64,000 nt of DNA from Flavobacteriaceae bacterium. Lineage in GTDB: Bacteria; Bacteroidota; Bacteroidia; Flavobacteriales; Flavobacteriaceae. The notes under the pieces are model-generated. The model was not told the DNA's origin, made no database searches, and worked only from the letters and a program-made list of their open reading frames with translations. Position 1 is the first letter of the stretch, and each line of letters starts with the position of its first letter. The translations under genes and the position numbers were made by a program. The DNA lies in contig CP046177.1 in the NCBI GenBank assembly GCA_014075215.1, positions 1,860,501 to 1,924,500 on the forward strand. Direction: 5' to 3'. Positions 54,170 through 62,581 of the stretch are shown one piece after another.

Positions 54170-54678
54170 ATAATAAAAAGAAAAAACTCTCTTATAAGGA
54201 GAGAAACGGAACTACCAGAGTAGGTGATTTTTTAAGAGGCATTAAAAAAAATGTTTTACCAGCACTTACAAAAGCAGTTGGTTTAGGGAATTTAGCCGAA
54301 GCGGTTGGAATTGTTGAGTCAGGGAACTCAGGACTGGCTACAGAACAAGTTAATACATTTTTGGAACTGATGAAGTTGGATATGCAAGACGTGGCAAATG
54401 CACGAGAAATGCAAGTCAAAATTGCAACATCACAAAACGCTACAAGGCTATCTAAGAACTTTGTTTATTATTTAGCCGGTGCTGTATCTTTATTCACATT
54501 TGTAATTATCATAATGTTATTTTTTGTTAAAATACCTGAAGGTAACCAGAGAATTATAGATATGTCAATCGGTATATTGGTTGGTTCGGGCTTTGTTGCT
54601 ATTCTTACTTATTTTTTCGGGAGCAGTCAGGGCTCTAAGGATAAGCAAAATTTTATGAACGCTATGAAAAAGAAATAA
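54166..54678 (+). CDS. Holin-like membrane protein (3TM GTA/phage type)
   Basis: This 170-residue protein has a charged N-terminal ~105 residues (VGDFLRGIKKNVLPALTKAVG; EQVNTFLELMKLDMQDVANAREMQ) and two strong C-terminal membrane segments (about 105-127 and 135-153) separated by a short loop. A basic tail (SKDKQNFMNAMKKK) follows. This resembles the 3TM-type holins of phages and gene transfer agents. It overlaps the M15 peptidase gene by 4 bp. Together they look like a lysis cassette at the right end of the DUF4157 island. Confidence 0.65.
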   Translation: MNNKKKKLSYKERNGTTRVGDFLRGIKKNVLPALTKAVGLGNLAEAVGIVESGNSGLATEQVNTFLELMKLDMQDVANAREMQVKIATSQNATRLSKNFVYYLAGAVSLFTFVIIIMLFFVKIPEGNQRIIDMSIGILVGSGFVAILTYFFGSSQGSKDKQNFMNAMKKK

Positions 54679-54684
54679 AATCCC

Positions 54685-54846
54685 GAGACCTTTGCAAAAA
54701 GGTGATATATTCCGTATTTGAATTGATTTGACTTTAAATTTCTTTCTTCTCGAAAATTTTAAATCCTCAAAACCAATAGGTTATTCCGGTTGAAAATTTT
54801 CTTCGGGCGTCGAACTTTTTTGTCAAATCAATTCTGCAAAGGTTTC
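54685..54846 (+). repeat. Interspersed repeat A, copy 5 (complete)
   Basis: This 162-bp element begins GAGACCTTTGCAAAAAGGTG and ends caattctgcaaaggtttc, so its termini are inverted repeats of each other. It matches the reverse complement of the 18539 copy throughout and lies immediately after the holin-like gene. Confidence 0.88.
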
Positions 54847-55246
54847 ATCCCGATGAAAGATTTCAACAGGAAAAATTGCTATGAAAAATAATGAAACCCT
54901 TCTGTTTTTTTGGTATCTCCATGATCAGGCAGGTAATTACTATTTTGCTCTCTGATTCCATAAAGACAAACAGATTTATGCTTTCCCAAAATCTCAAACC
55001 TCTATGTGGCAAAATACTCTGAATCAGAAAAGACCTACTTGCTGTATGTAATAATTCAAAATTGACCCAGTCTATTAATTGAAAACTGACCCGGGAAAGT
55101 TATAAAAATACATTAAAATATTCAACTAACTTTAATGTATCCTCAGTCTTCCGATAGCTTTTAAAAGCTATCGGAAGACTGGCACTCTAATACGGCATGT
55201 CGTTCTACCCATTTTTATAATAGATTTTGAATTTTTTTTAACTATA
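54847..55246. other. Intergenic region with possible IS remnant
   Basis: No intact gene is seen. Around 55049-55092 two similar motifs occur (aaaattgaccca and gaaaactgacccgg), reminiscent of the repeated end sequences of IS21-type elements, but no transposase remains. A palindrome at 55144-55181 is listed separately. Confidence 0.4.
55144..55181. repeat. Perfect 38-bp palindrome
   Basis: CAGTCTTCCGATAGCTTTT is followed immediately by its exact reverse complement. The stem would be 19 bp with no loop, or about 17 bp with a 4-base turn. There is no T-tract after it. It lies between convergent genes (holin-like and lepB), so it could act as a bidirectional terminator. Confidence 0.75.
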
Positions 55247-56983
55247 TTATTCTTCCTTCTTTTTACGCTTATTACGATAGAAGTTATATGCGAAATACAA
55301 GAGAATCAGTGCAAGTACAACATACCTGTAAGAAACAGGCTCACCGGTACCGCCAACGGTTGTAAACATCCTGTTCCAACGAATAGATTTTATTTTAGAA
55401 AAGATCCCTTTTGCATTAGCATCCCAGCTAAACCAGATCATTACGGGTTTTCCCACAACATGATCAAAAGGAACATATCCCCAAAATCTGGAATCTTCGG
55501 AATTATTTCTATTATCTCCCATCATCCAATAATAATCCTGTTTAAAAGTATACGAAGTTGCTTGTAACCCGTTGATATATATGTTTTCACCATCCACTAA
55601 CAAATCATTGGATTCATATTCACCAATGATTTTTTTATAAAAAGGTAAGGTCTCTACAGTAATGTCTACCGTTGTTCCTGCCTTGGGAATATAGATAGGC
55701 CCAAAATTATCTTGAGACCATCCATTATCTTTTATTTTCGGAAATACACCGTCGTTGGAAGTATACGTTAATTTTTTTACGGAAGTAGTATTGGTATATT
55801 TCTCAAGCCGTTCCACTTCTTTGGCGGTCATGTTAATATTTATTTTATTATTTACTAAAGACATCTTCAATCTGTCAAATAGTTTTTGAGAAACCCCACC
55901 GCTAACTTCAGTATAAATGGAATCACCACCGATCTTTGTAAGATAGGCAGCTTTTTTAAAAGTTTCTTGTACTCTTGGATCTTCCCAGTACTTGGTTGCT
56001 ATTTTATAAATATTCCTTAATGCTTCATTTTTTTTCAAGAATGCCGGGACACTGGCAACAGTTTCTTTTGATTCATATGTATGGAAAAATTGCAATTTCG
56101 CTCTATCTGGCAATACATTCTTTTTACCATTGATATATACATAGCCATTTTTAACAGACAGAGAATCACCTGGTATGCCAACACACCGCTTGACGTAATT
56201 TGATCTTTTATCAATAGGTTTTCTGATGTTTTTATCCGGAGTTTTAAAGAATTGCTGTACCGTGTCAGCAGGCCAGCTAAAAACTATAATATCATTGCGT
56301 TTTATTTTCTGAAAACCGGGTAGACGCATATATGGTAATTGCAATTTATTTATCAGCGCATTCTCTTTTTTAGTGACGTCATCTTCATATACATAAGATT
56401 TTTTATGGATAAGAGGAAGTGTATCGTGCAACATGGGAGCTGCTATGGTGGTCATAGGGACTCTTGCGCCGTAATGGAATTTACTGACAAACAAGTAATC
56501 CCCTACCAATAAGGTTTTTTCCAAAGAAGAAGTAGGAATAGTGTAAGGCTGTATAAAATAAGTATGTACCAGAGTAGCTGCAATAATGGCAAATGTAATT
56601 GAACTTACCCATTCTCCCAGAGCGGTTCTCGGAGCTAAACTTCTTTCGGGTTTATAAGGAGCTTCCGTTGCATAATTGATATAGTAGATAAAAAAACCAA
56701 GACTGATTAAAGTAAGCAGGGTATATTTTCGCTGATTGAAACCAAAGCTTCTCGCAGTTTCTATCCAAATAACAGGGAACATTAATAGGTTTACTATAGG
56801 AATGAATAAAAGTAAAACCCACCAACGGGGTCTTTTAATAATCTCCATTAAAACAAAACCGTTATAAATGGGAATGATGGCCTTCCAGGGTTTTCTACCT
56901 ACTCTTTGATATAATTTCCAGGTTCCTGAAAAATGAATTATTTGTATTCCTAAGAAGAAAATTAACCATCCTGTAAATGTCAT
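55247..56983 (-). CDS. lepB: Signal peptidase I
   Basis: This 578-residue protein is the long Bacteroidota form. It has several N-terminal helices (about residues 1-115) before the S26 catalytic region. The serine is in YTIPTSSLEKTLLVGDYLFVSKF and the lysine in NYVKRCVGIPGDSLSV. A ~200-residue insertion follows, then the C-terminal box YYWMMGDNRNNSEDSRFWG. A final membrane helix and a basic tail end the protein. It cleaves signal peptides on the periplasmic face. It belongs to the conserved order parA-parB-DUF5683-dapB-lepB, with repeat B inserted before it. Confidence 0.95.
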   Translation of the reverse strand: MTFTGWLIFFLGIQIIHFSGTWKLYQRVGRKPWKAIIPIYNGFVLMEIIKRPRWWVLLLFIPIVNLLMFPVIWIETARSFGFNQRKYTLLTLISLGFFIYYINYATEAPYKPERSLAPRTALGEWVSSITFAIIAATLVHTYFIQPYTIPTSSLEKTLLVGDYLFVSKFHYGARVPMTTIAAPMLHDTLPLIHKKSYVYEDDVTKKENALINKLQLPYMRLPGFQKIKRNDIIVFSWPADTVQQFFKTPDKNIRKPIDKRSNYVKRCVGIPGDSLSVKNGYVYINGKKNVLPDRAKLQFFHTYESKETVASVPAFLKKNEALRNIYKIATKYWEDPRVQETFKKAAYLTKIGGDSIYTEVSGGVSQKLFDRLKMSLVNNKININMTAKEVERLEKYTNTTSVKKLTYTSNDGVFPKIKDNGWSQDNFGPIYIPKAGTTVDITVETLPFYKKIIGEYESNDLLVDGENIYINGLQATSYTFKQDYYWMMGDNRNNSEDSRFWGYVPFDHVVGKPVMIWFSWDANAKGIFSKIKSIRWNRMFTTVGGTGEPVSYRYVVLALILLYFAYNFYRNKRKKKEE

Positions 56984-57015
56984 ATCTTACTGTTTTTGGT
57001 TCTTTAATTGATAAT

Positions 57016-57174
57016 GAACTTGTTTAAACTTTTTCAATTTGCTGAAAAATTACTGTTTTCCACTCTGTTTTTGTCTTTTTTTCCTTCCGTAGTGCTGCTA
57101 CGCAACTCAAAAAAGCCTTCAACAGCCCTAAAACTTCTAATTTTCGCTTAAATTCAAAAAGTTTAAACGAGTTC
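57016..57174 (-). repeat. Interspersed repeat B, copy 3 (inverted, diverged)
   Basis: This ~159-bp element has ends GAACTTGTTTAAACTTTTT and AAAAAGTTTAAACGAGTTC. The interior is the reverse complement of the other copies with more mismatches (ttttccttccgtagtgctgctacgcaactc). It sits between dapB and lepB, inside what is otherwise a conserved operon. AAT lies on both sides and could be a short target duplication. Confidence 0.82.
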
Positions 57175-57211
57175 AATGTTAGTTTGCAAAATAACAAATA
57201 TGTTACATTTT

Positions 57212-57916
57212 TTATCCTATTTCTAATACATCTTTCATTGTAAAAACCCCTTTTTTACTTCGTAACCATTCTGCTGCTGCTACAGCTCCCAAAGCAAATC
57301 CTTTTCTATTATGTGCTATATGTTTAATGGCAATGCTATCGATATCTGATCGATAAGATATTGTATGTGTCCCCGGAACTTCCGGAACTCTTTTAGCATG
57401 AATCGGGATAGTACTTTTAGACGTTGTACCGTTTAGTCCCCAATTTGTTTTGTCTGAATTGTCAATTATTTCTTCTGCTAATGTGATGGCTGTTCCACTT
57501 GGAGCATCCAGTTTTTCCGTATGATGTATTTCTTCTACGGAAACCGTGTAGTCGTTTGAATGGTACATTAATTTGGCTAACTGACGATTCAATTCAAAGA
57601 AAATATTTACGCCCAAACTAAAATTAGAAGCATATATAAAAGCACCGTCTTTCTGCAAACACAATTTTTTTACTTCCGCATACTTATCCAACCAACCGGT
57701 TGTCCCTGAGATAACAGGAACCTTGTTTTTAATGCAATTGGTAATATTCTCATAAGCTGCATCGGGGATACTAAAATCTATGGCAATATCAGCTATGGAA
57801 ATATCATAAGGATCACTATCTTCGTCAATTCTTAAAATGATTTCGTGCCCTCTTTGGATAGCCGCTTTTTCAATTTCCTTCCCCATTTTCCCGTACCCTA
57901 GTAATGCGATTTTCAT
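57212..57916 (-). CDS. dapB: 4-hydroxy-tetrahydrodipicolinate reductase
   Basis: This 234-residue enzyme reduces the product of DapA in lysine and diaminopimelate synthesis. Nucleotide-binding motif LLGYGKMGKEIE is at the N-terminus, ISGTTGW in the middle, and the catalytic EEIHHTEKLDAPSGTA (His pair and Lys) at about residues 128-143. The C-terminal KHIAHNRKGFALGAV also fits. It is somewhat short, as is usual for flavobacterial DapB. It lies 1 bp downstream of the DUF5683 gene. Confidence 0.95.
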   Translation of the reverse strand: MKIALLGYGKMGKEIEKAAIQRGHEIILRIDEDSDPYDISIADIAIDFSIPDAAYENITNCIKNKVPVISGTTGWLDKYAEVKKLCLQKDGAFIYASNFSLGVNIFFELNRQLAKLMYHSNDYTVSVEEIHHTEKLDAPSGTAITLAEEIIDNSDKTNWGLNGTTSKSTIPIHAKRVPEVPGTHTISYRSDIDSIAIKHIAHNRKGFALGAVAAAEWLRSKKGVFTMKDVLEIG

Positions 57917-57917
57917 C

Positions 57918-58514
57918 TTAAAAAGTATATTTGAGTGACATCCCGACTATCGGTTCCCCAGCGGTCATTATTCCGGGAACAATAACAGGTTTAAAAGATA
58001 ACCGATCACTTGTGTTAAACTGTAAAAGATGTGCATTTACACTGGCTTCAACAATTTGTAGCGTATATAAAATAATAGTAACTAACAGAGATAAATCTCT
58101 ATTATCACGAAGCACTCTTTGTGCATTTATCAAGCCGTTTCTTGAGATTAACACGGTTCCGTTATCTAAAGTAAACTCGTCTTGTAAACCGGCTTCTCGC
58201 TGCCTAAAAGCTCTTCTGTATCTTTTGTACTCTTTGTTATTATCCAGATAAAAATAAATACTGGTTCCCAAAGCACCCCATACAATGGGAACTTTCCAAT
58301 ATTTCTTATTGTAAACTTGCCCCATTCCGGGAAAAATTGCAGAATAAAAAGCTGCTTTTGAAGGAGATAAAGGATTGTATGTATTTTTGGCAATGGTGAT
58401 TTGTTTTTTTGCCTTTATACCATTATCGGAAATGGTATCTTTTTGAGCACTTATTTTTACAGAAAAAATAAATAACAAAAAAATAGAAATCGTTATGATG
58501 CTGTGTTTCCTCAC
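57918..58514 (-). CDS. DUF5683 domain secreted/membrane protein
   Basis: This 198-residue protein has a signal peptide (about residues 1-23). The conserved DUF5683 core follows: SPSKAAFYSAIFPGMGQVYNKKYWKVPIVWGALGTSIYFYLDNN and LLVTIILYTLQIVEASVNAHLLQF, with two helices. The family is regularly located between parB and dapB in Bacteroidota, and its function is unknown. It abuts parB with no gap (58514/58515). Confidence 0.9.
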   Translation of the reverse strand: MRKHSIITISIFLLFIFSVKISAQKDTISDNGIKAKKQITIAKNTYNPLSPSKAAFYSAIFPGMGQVYNKKYWKVPIVWGALGTSIYFYLDNNKEYKRYRRAFRQREAGLQDEFTLDNGTVLISRNGLINAQRVLRDNRDLSLLVTIILYTLQIVEASVNAHLLQFNTSDRLSFKPVIVPGIMTAGEPIVGMSLKYTF

Positions 58515-59399
58515 TTATTTTAACAGATTTTTAATTCTATTAAAATCTTCTTTCGAATGAAAAGGAATGATTAATTTTCCTTTTCCCTTAGCATTTGCAT
58601 TTACAATGACTTTATGTCCAAAAAAAGTACTGATATCTTGTAAACTTTCTTCAATATAACTTGGTATTACTTTTGTTTTTGGTTTGGATGTGATACCTTC
58701 TTTTCGTTTTTTTACAAGTTCTTCTGTTTGTCTGACAGATAATTTTTCTTGTAATATTTTTTCATAAATTGCTAATTGCTCAGCTTTGTTCTCCACATTA
58801 ATAATAGCCCTGCCATGTCCCATAGAGATAAAATTGTCTCGCATGCCTGTTTGTATGATAGGATCTAACTTTAGCAATCTTAAATAATTAGTAACAGTAG
58901 ATCTTTTTTTACCCACACGCATACTTAGCTCTTCCTGGGTCAAATTGATCTCCTCAATCAGTCTTTGATATGATAGGGCAACTTCAATAGGGTCCAGGTC
59001 TTTACGCTGAATATTTTCAACCAATGCCATTTCCAGCATTTCCTGATCATTAGCAATTCTTATGTACGCAGGAATGGTTGTATTTCCTACGAGTTGCGAA
59101 GCTCTGAGGCGACGCTCTCCGGAAACTAATTGAAACGAATCACCTTCTAATTTTCTTACTGTAATAGGCTGAATAACTCCTAATTCCGAAATCGACGAAG
59201 CCAGTTCACGTAGCGTCTCTTCATCAAAATGAGTTCTGGGCTGATAAGGGTTTACTTCTATTTTGTCCAAAGAAATCTCAATGATATTTCCTACAACTTT
59301 ATCGGCATTTTTATCGTTGATGGAGTTGATATCTGTTGTGTCCTTTAATAAAGCTGACAAGCCCCTGCCTAAAGCTTGTTTTTTAGTGGCTTTAGCCAT
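58515..59399 (-). CDS. parB: Chromosome partitioning protein ParB
   Basis: This 294-residue protein has an N-terminal ALGRGLSALL box, which stimulates the ParA ATPase. The CTP-binding ParB/Srx fold follows, with NPYQPRTHFD and the GERRLRASQ motif, then the central helix-turn-helix (LTQEELSMRVGKKRSTVTNYLRLL). A C-terminal dimerisation segment ends in GKLIIPFHSKEDFNRIKNLL. It overlaps parA by 8 bp. I did not find a convincing parS site in the window. Confidence 0.95.
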   Translation of the reverse strand: MAKATKKQALGRGLSALLKDTTDINSINDKNADKVVGNIIEISLDKIEVNPYQPRTHFDEETLRELASSISELGVIQPITVRKLEGDSFQLVSGERRLRASQLVGNTTIPAYIRIANDQEMLEMALVENIQRKDLDPIEVALSYQRLIEEINLTQEELSMRVGKKRSTVTNYLRLLKLDPIIQTGMRDNFISMGHGRAIINVENKAEQLAIYEKILQEKLSVRQTEELVKKRKEGITSKPKTKVIPSYIEESLQDISTFFGHKVIVNANAKGKGKLIIPFHSKEDFNRIKNLLK

Positions 59400-60165
59400 A
59401 ATTCCGGTTCTTTTTTAAGAGTTCGTTTGCAAAATTTATATAGTTAACAGCTCCTTTACTTGTAGCATCATATTCAATAATACTTTCTCCATAACTCGGT
59501 GCTTCTCCCAAACGTATATTACGTCTGATAATGGTATCAAAAACCATACTGCTAAAATGTGTTTGTACTTCGTCGACTACCTGATTTGAAAGTCGTAATC
59601 TGGAATCAAACATGGTTAGTAAGAGTCCTTCAATTTCCAAATTGGGATTGTGTATTTTTTGTATGCTTTTTACAGTATTTAATAATTTCCCCAAACCTTC
59701 CAGCGCAAAATACTCACATTGAATAGGAATGATGACCGAATCAGCTGCAACCAGTGAATTTAATGTAATTAAACCCAGAGAAGGAGCACAATCAATGAGA
59801 ATATAATCGTACTTATTTTTGATTGCATCTAATGCTTTTTTCAACATGTATTCCCGTTTCTCTTTGTCAACCAGTTCAATTTCTATAGCAACCAGATCAA
59901 TGTGAGCAGGAATAAGGTCCACGTTAGGCGAAGTTGTTTTTTTGATGGCATCTGCTGCGGAAACAGAATGCTCTAAAACCTGGTATGTACCGGATACTGC
60001 TTCCTGCACATCAATACCAAAGCCTGATGTTGCATTGGCTTGAGGATCTGCGTCAATCAACAGTACTTTTTTTTCCAAGACCCCTAAAGAAGCCGCCAGA
60101 TTTATAGAGGTAGTGGTTTTTCCAACCCCTCCTTTCTGATTTGCAATTGCAATTATTTTTCCCAT
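59392..60165 (-). CDS. parA: Chromosome partitioning ATPase ParA
   Basis: This 257-residue Walker-type ATPase has the deviant P-loop KGGVGKTTTSINLAA at residues 11-25, LLIDADPQANATSGFG, and ILIDCAPSLGLITLNSL. It acts with ParB in origin segregation. The ParB start codon lies inside its last codons (8-bp overlap). Confidence 0.96.
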   Translation of the reverse strand: MGKIIAIANQKGGVGKTTTSINLAASLGVLEKKVLLIDADPQANATSGFGIDVQEAVSGTYQVLEHSVSAADAIKKTTSPNVDLIPAHIDLVAIEIELVDKEKREYMLKKALDAIKNKYDYILIDCAPSLGLITLNSLVAADSVIIPIQCEYFALEGLGKLLNTVKSIQKIHNPNLEIEGLLLTMFDSRLRLSNQVVDEVQTHFSSMVFDTIIRRNIRLGEAPSYGESIIEYDATSKGAVNYINFANELLKKNRNYG

Positions 60166-60463
60166 TAAGAAATACTTGTTTTCAACTAGTAAAATTACAA
60201 TTAATTACCGTTTTTGAAAACGAAAGATATTAATAATACCAAAAAGAACCATAAAATAGTTCAATCTTGCTGTGAAAATTTCAAAATTCATAACTAAAAT
60301 ACTCGGCGTAGCTCAGACCATATCTGTGTTTTTTAATTCGAACTTTGAAATTTTTAGTACCCTCTTTGGATCACTTTACCTGCCGTAGAGTTGATGAAAT
60401 GCCTGGGTTGATTCATTACAGTTATTTTCAGTACTGATATAATTTTCTAAAGTTTTATTTAAA

Positions 60464-61030
60464 CTAATCTGTTCTCCACACTAAACCTGTTGCTATATAT
60501 TCCCATTCATTATTTATTTTTTTTAAAATTCTCAATTCTCCAGAAGTAGGAAATTCTATATAGATAATAGCAAAATTATTCTTTTTGGCAAAAACCGGTA
60601 TAGAAAAAGCTATTTTCGTTTGTTTTTCGTTTGTTTTTTTAGTTAAAAAATAATCTTCACCAATAAATTCAGACCAGTATTTAAATTTATTACTTTTTAT
60701 TTGATTTTTCATAGAAATAAAATCCTGTTTACCGAAAAAACCACCGAAATGAATGATGTCTTTTTCTGATTTAATTTTAAAATTCCTAATCAGCAAAAAC
60801 CGGTCTGGGTTGAATAAATCTTCTAATTTTCTATTACCATACGAAAGATTTTGAATAATCTTTCTTTTTACATATGACTCATTTTCATTGTATAATTGCA
60901 AATGATTTTGCATCAAACTTTTAATCTCATTATGATATGATTTTTTTTCTTGACTGCTCACTTTGTCCTGTGCAACTGAGCAACCATAAAAAAACATTGT
61001 TAATACAATAGTATATATAGATTTTCTCAT
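60464..61030 (-). CDS. Putative lipoprotein (candidate immunity partner of the zincin toxin remnant)
   Basis: From ATG 61030 the protein has ~188 residues with a lipoprotein signal MRKSIYTIVLTMFFYGC and lipidation Cys in FYGCSVAQD. An upstream in-frame ATG (61084) would extend into the preceding gene remnant. The body has NHLQLYNENESYVKRK, FGKQDFISMKN and a C-terminal beta-rich end (AIIYIEFPTSGELRILKKIN). No family is recognised. It begins about 40 bp after the corrected stop of the broken HExxHAY toxin-like gene, the position expected for an immunity gene, but that role is inference. Confidence 0.65.
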   Translation of the reverse strand: MRKSIYTIVLTMFFYGCSVAQDKVSSQEKKSYHNEIKSLMQNHLQLYNENESYVKRKIIQNLSYGNRKLEDLFNPDRFLLIRNFKIKSEKDIIHFGGFFGKQDFISMKNQIKSNKFKYWSEFIGEDYFLTKKTNEKQTKIAFSIPVFAKKNNFAIIYIEFPTSGELRILKKINNEWEYIATGLVWRTD

Positions 61031-61071
61031 AAATAATTTAATTACAGTTTTTACCCCCTTGTGCATTGTTA

Positions 61072-61371
61072 TTAGCTGCTCCATCCTGCTTGCCCTTCAT
61101 TTGTATTGGCTTCAATAACGTTTTGTCTAAAATCTTGGGGAAGATTATTAAACGCTGGAGTATTAACCCCATACCTCCAGACCAGCTTAAATAATGATAA
61201 TAATTGTTATTAGTAAGCGAGCTATTATCCCAAGATTCTAACGAAATAGCCATTCCGGCAACAAATTCTTGAGTCATTAATATATGTTCTGCAGTGTTTT
61301 GACTATTTCCATTTTGAGATAGCAAATGATTTAATGAGTCGTTAAGATCAGAAAATATTTGAGTATAATAT
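61072..61371 (-). pseudogene. 3' part of the zincin toxin-like gene, split by an IS4 element and frameshifted
   Basis: The frame continues from the other side of the IS as YYTQIFSDLNDSLNHLLSQNGNSQN, AEHILMTQEFVAGMAISLESW and YYHYLSWSGGMG. At a GGGG run near 61174-61177 the sensible frame shifts to NTPAFNNLPQDFRQNVIEANTNEG and ends at TAA 61072-61074. The Glu in MTQEFVAGM could be the third zinc ligand of the HExxH site. The gene cannot make an intact product. Confidence 0.75.
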
Positions 61372-62581
61372 TTTAGTACATGACAAAAAATATAATTAAT
61401 TGATTATCAGTAAATTAAATGTTAAATAATTAAAATAAAGCATTGATTTTCAGTATATTAGAAGAATAACATCACTCATTTTTCTAATGAAAAAAACCAA
61501 TGCTTCCACTAAAAGTAGTGAATTAAATTCAGTTTTAAGTTCTCATTTCCAAGGTAAGATCAATTTGGCAAGAATCAAACTCATATCACATTTCATTATC
61601 GCCCTCTGTAAGGTACAGACAGTTACCTTTGAAAAGGTAGCCAACGCTTTTGAGACCTCAGTAGATTCGAAGTCATCACTCAGACGTATTCAAAGATTTA
61701 TTGCTGATTATTCGTTGGATGGAGATTTGATCGCTCGTCTTATATTTAGTCTCCTTCCTAAGCAAGAGGGATTGATCTTGAGTATTGATAGGACCAATTG
61801 GAAGTTTGGTCAGACCAACATCAACATTTTTAAGTTGGGAGTTGTCTATAAAGGTGTTGCCTTCCCATTGTTATTTACTATGTTAGATAAGCCAGGGAAC
61901 TCTAACAGTCAGGAGCGTATTGATCTTGTGAATCGTTTCATAAGACTTTTTGGCAAAGATGTTATTAAATCCATTGTAGCCGATAGAGAGTTTGTAGGTA
62001 ATCATTGGTTGGATTTCTTGAATACAAATGGAATCAAATATTATATCCGCATTCGAAACAACTTTAAGGTAGAGCTTCCTGATAAGAACAAAACCATCAA
62101 AGTATTTCACTTGTTTAATCCACATAAGATCAATGAGTTTGTGTATTATCCTAAAATTGTACGTGTTAATGGTCAGCTTTGTTTCCTTTCCGGATGCAAG
62201 TTGTACCCAAAAAATGGAAAGCCTGATTTCTTAATCATTGTATCGTTCAACGCTCCTGATAAGGCCTTTGAACAATACAAAGAACGATGGCAGATAGAGA
62301 TGTGTTTTAAAGCAATGAAAGCCAGTGGCTTTGATATTGAAAACACACACCTGCAAGATATTAAGCGTATTGAAAAATTAGTACTGCTTGTAATGATGGC
62401 TTTCGTATGGTGTTACAAAGTTGGTATATATTTACATCAGATTAAGCCTATCAAAATAAAAAAGCATGGAAGAATGGCTAAAAGCATATTCAAATATGGA
62501 TTAGATTATATCGCTTCTGTGCTATTAAACCCTGTAAATCAAAACAATATGAACTTGACTAAATTTTTGTCATGTACTTAG
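61372..62581 (+). mobile_element. IS4-family insertion sequence
   Basis: This 1,210-bp element has imperfect terminal inverted repeats (TTTAGTACATGACAAAAA at the left; inverted right end CTAAGTACATGACAAAAA), one intact transposase gene and a 9-bp target duplication. All these are typical of IS4-type elements. It interrupts a HExxHAY-type toxin-like gene. Confidence 0.92.
61487..62581 (+). CDS. IS4-family transposase
   Basis: This 364-residue DDE transposase has the first Asp in LILSIDRTNWKFG, the second in VIKSIVADREFVGN, and the third motif YKERWQIEMCFKAMK, which fits the IS4 signature Y-x2-R-x3-E-x6-K exactly. The stop codon TAG at 62579-62581 forms the outermost bases of the right terminal repeat. 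The gene appears intact. Confidence 0.95.
   Translation: MKKTNASTKSSELNSVLSSHFQGKINLARIKLISHFIIALCKVQTVTFEKVANAFETSVDSKSSLRRIQRFIADYSLDGDLIARLIFSLLPKQEGLILSIDRTNWKFGQTNINIFKLGVVYKGVAFPLLFTMLDKPGNSNSQERIDLVNRFIRLFGKDVIKSIVADREFVGNHWLDFLNTNGIKYYIRIRNNFKVELPDKNKTIKVFHLFNPHKINEFVYYPKIVRVNGQLCFLSGCKLYPKNGKPDFLIIVSFNAPDKAFEQYKERWQIEMCFKAMKASGFDIENTHLQDIKRIEKLVLLVMMAFVWCYKVGIYLHQIKPIKIKKHGRMAKSIFKYGLDYIASVLLNPVNQNNMNLTKFLSCT

Noticed and set aside
37773..54678. A complete contractile injection system or prophage
   Set aside because: No sheath, tube, spike, baseplate, capsid, portal or terminase gene is visible; only DUF4157 effectors and lysis-type genes are present.
57212..60463. A parS centromere site near parAB
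   Set aside because: I found no convincing match to the usual parS palindrome by eye; a motif scan of the full genome would be needed.
61038..61325. A separate small gene ending in an Asn-rich tail
   Set aside because: Its sequence is the continuation of the IS-split zincin toxin gene, and its last third is out of frame relative to the sensible coding sequence.
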